Positions 63,247 to 64,000 of a stretch of DNA of 64,000 nucleotides are shown here, piece by piece. Each line of letters begins with the position of its first letter. Within the stretch, counting starts at the first letter, position 1. The translations under genes and the position numbers were made by a program. Source of the stretch: Maribacter forsetii DSM 18668 (GTDB lineage: Bacteria; Bacteroidota; Bacteroidia; Flavobacteriales; Flavobacteriaceae); the NCBI RefSeq assembly GCF_000744105.1, contig NZ_JQLH01000001.1, positions 3,410,001 through 3,474,000 on the forward strand. The letters run 5' to 3'. Below the pieces are notes generated by a model. The model ran no database searches, was not told where the DNA came from, and was given only the letters and a program-made list of their open reading frames with translations.

Positions 63247-64000
63247 TTATTCTATATTAAACATTTCGTTCAATTTCTTAATTTGTTCTGGTCTACCCAA
63301 TACTATAACCTTACTTTTAGGCTGTAACTGCATATCGGCTTCTGGATTTATAGTATACTCACCATCAGGTGAAATATAACCTATAATGGTACATCCTGTT
63401 TTTCTACGTAAATCTAAATCCCGTAAAGAATTACATTCTATCTGATCCGCAAAATCCTCTATAGCAACCTCTTCTAAATTAGTTGTATGTTCACCTTCAA
63501 TAGAGAGCTTGTCCATAAATGTAATAAGATCTGGCATTACCACTAGAGATGCCATATGGTCTCCACCTATTTTATCTGGCATAATTACCTTATTAGCTCC
63601 TGCCAAGAATAATTTTTTTTGTGAATTAACTAAAGAGGCCCTACTGATAATAAAAAGATTCTTTTTCATTTGCCTTGCGGACAATACTACAAAAAGATTG
63701 GCTGCATCATCTGGCAAAGTAGCTATTAAATACTGAGCTCTTTCTATACCCGCCTCTAACAATATGTCATCATCGTTGGCATCGCCTTCAATAAATAAAA
63801 CATCATCTTCATAACGTTCTATCACCTCTTTATCTTTCTCTATAACCACAAAAGGTCTTTTGTATGCTTTTAGCCTTTCAGCAGCTTGCATACCATTTCT
63901 ACCAAAACCACATACGATAACATGCTGATTTAAATTTGCTATAGCATTTTTCATTTTTTTCTTTTTAAGCAGTTCTACAGAATTTCTAGAGAGAAGGTAG
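63247..64000 (-). CDS. Potassium channel/TrkA-N domain protein, 5' truncated by window edge
   Basis: The C-terminal 250 residues are in view. The Rossmann NAD-binding RCK/TrkA-N domain is clear (HVIVCGFGRNGMQAAERL; FIEGDANDDDIL) and is followed by a TrkA-C domain (GCTIIGYISPDGEYTINPEA…VIVLGRPEQIKKL). The frame stays open past the ATG at 63954 to the window end (…SRNSVELLKKKK before Met). In homologues this linker joins a two-helix ion-channel pore, so the start is most likely outside. It is a likely K+ channel or K+ uptake regulator. Confidence 0.88.
   Translation of the reverse strand, partial: YLLSRNSVELLKKKKMKNAIANLNQHVIVCGFGRNGMQAAERLKAYKRPFVVIEKDKEVIERYEDDVLFIEGDANDDDILLEAGIERAQYLIATLPDDAANLFVVLSARQMKKNLFIISRASLVNSQKKLFLAGANKVIMPDKIGGDHMASLVVMPDLITFMDKLSIEGEHTTNLEEVAIEDFADQIECNSLRDLDLRRKTGCTIIGYISPDGEYTINPEADMQLQPKSKVIVLGRPEQIKKLNEMFNIE

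Overview
The window is chromosomal DNA of a Bacteroidota member, almost certainly a marine-type Flavobacteriaceae. The evidence is the low G+C content, the promoter boxes of the TAnnTTTG type, the general lack of Shine-Dalgarno sequences (with the telling exception of rpsU), and the gene content: type IX secretion system (T9SS) PorP/SprF proteins, gliding-motility type B C-terminal domains, DUF5916, DUF4369 and a TIGR03643 protein. The genus cannot be fixed from the sequence alone. Both ends cut genes: an AraC-family regulator on the left (its N-terminus is missing) and a TrkA-domain potassium channel protein on the right (its membrane part is missing).

Layout. (1) 1-9.6 kb, mostly + strand, is housekeeping and accessory: AraC regulator, TIGR03643 protein, S1/P1 nuclease (minus), class A PBP, DUF5916 outer-membrane protein, Cof-type HAD phosphatase, DUF819 membrane protein and a DUF4369 lipoprotein, closed by a bidirectional terminator. 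(2) 9.66-12 kb, minus: a small hypothetical protein, mannose-6-phosphate isomerase, QueD/PTPS and IPP isomerase. (3) 12.0-42.2 kb, all minus, is a 30-kb surface-protein and T9SS island. In transcription order it holds a 1,329-aa type B CTD protein, a PorP/SprF, a PorE-like OmpA protein, a terminator, a 1,486-aa Calx-beta/CUB/beta-helix protein, an 1,881-aa FG-GAP/TSP3/SprB-repeat protein, a 3,067-aa repeat protein with an uninterrupted 123-triplet collagen-like stretch, a 673-aa type B CTD protein and a second PorP/SprF. (4) 42.6-44.5 kb: prfC (+) and a DUF3467 protein. (5) 44.6-57.75 kb, minus, is the classic translation/transcription supercluster: tRNA-Thr, tRNA-Tyr, tRNA-Gly, tRNA-Thr, tuf, tRNA-Trp, secE, nusG, rplK, rplA, rplJ, rplL, rpoB, rpoC. 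(6) 57.85-64 kb, minus: hpf, XerC/D-type recombinase, rpsU, acyl-CoA dehydrogenase, a helix-hairpin-helix membrane protein, an AGCS symporter and the TrkA protein.

How it works together. Regions 5 and 6 are conserved core genome. Region 3 looks like a machine for building a very large, acidic, probably Ca2+-stabilised cell-surface structure. Two modules, each a type B CTD substrate followed within 5-14 bases by its PorP/SprF outer-membrane partner, flank three giant secreted proteins. Two of the giants have no recognisable type A or B sorting domain but share a nearly identical 15-residue C-terminal tail. The third (3,067 aa) has neither and sits directly upstream of a small CTD-bearing protein that might anchor it. 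This island is the best candidate for something undescribed in the window. Smaller points of interest are the strong Shine-Dalgarno of rpsU, a terminator-like hairpin immediately after the promoter of the tRNA-tuf operon, and a dispersed-repeat element lodged between two tRNA genes.
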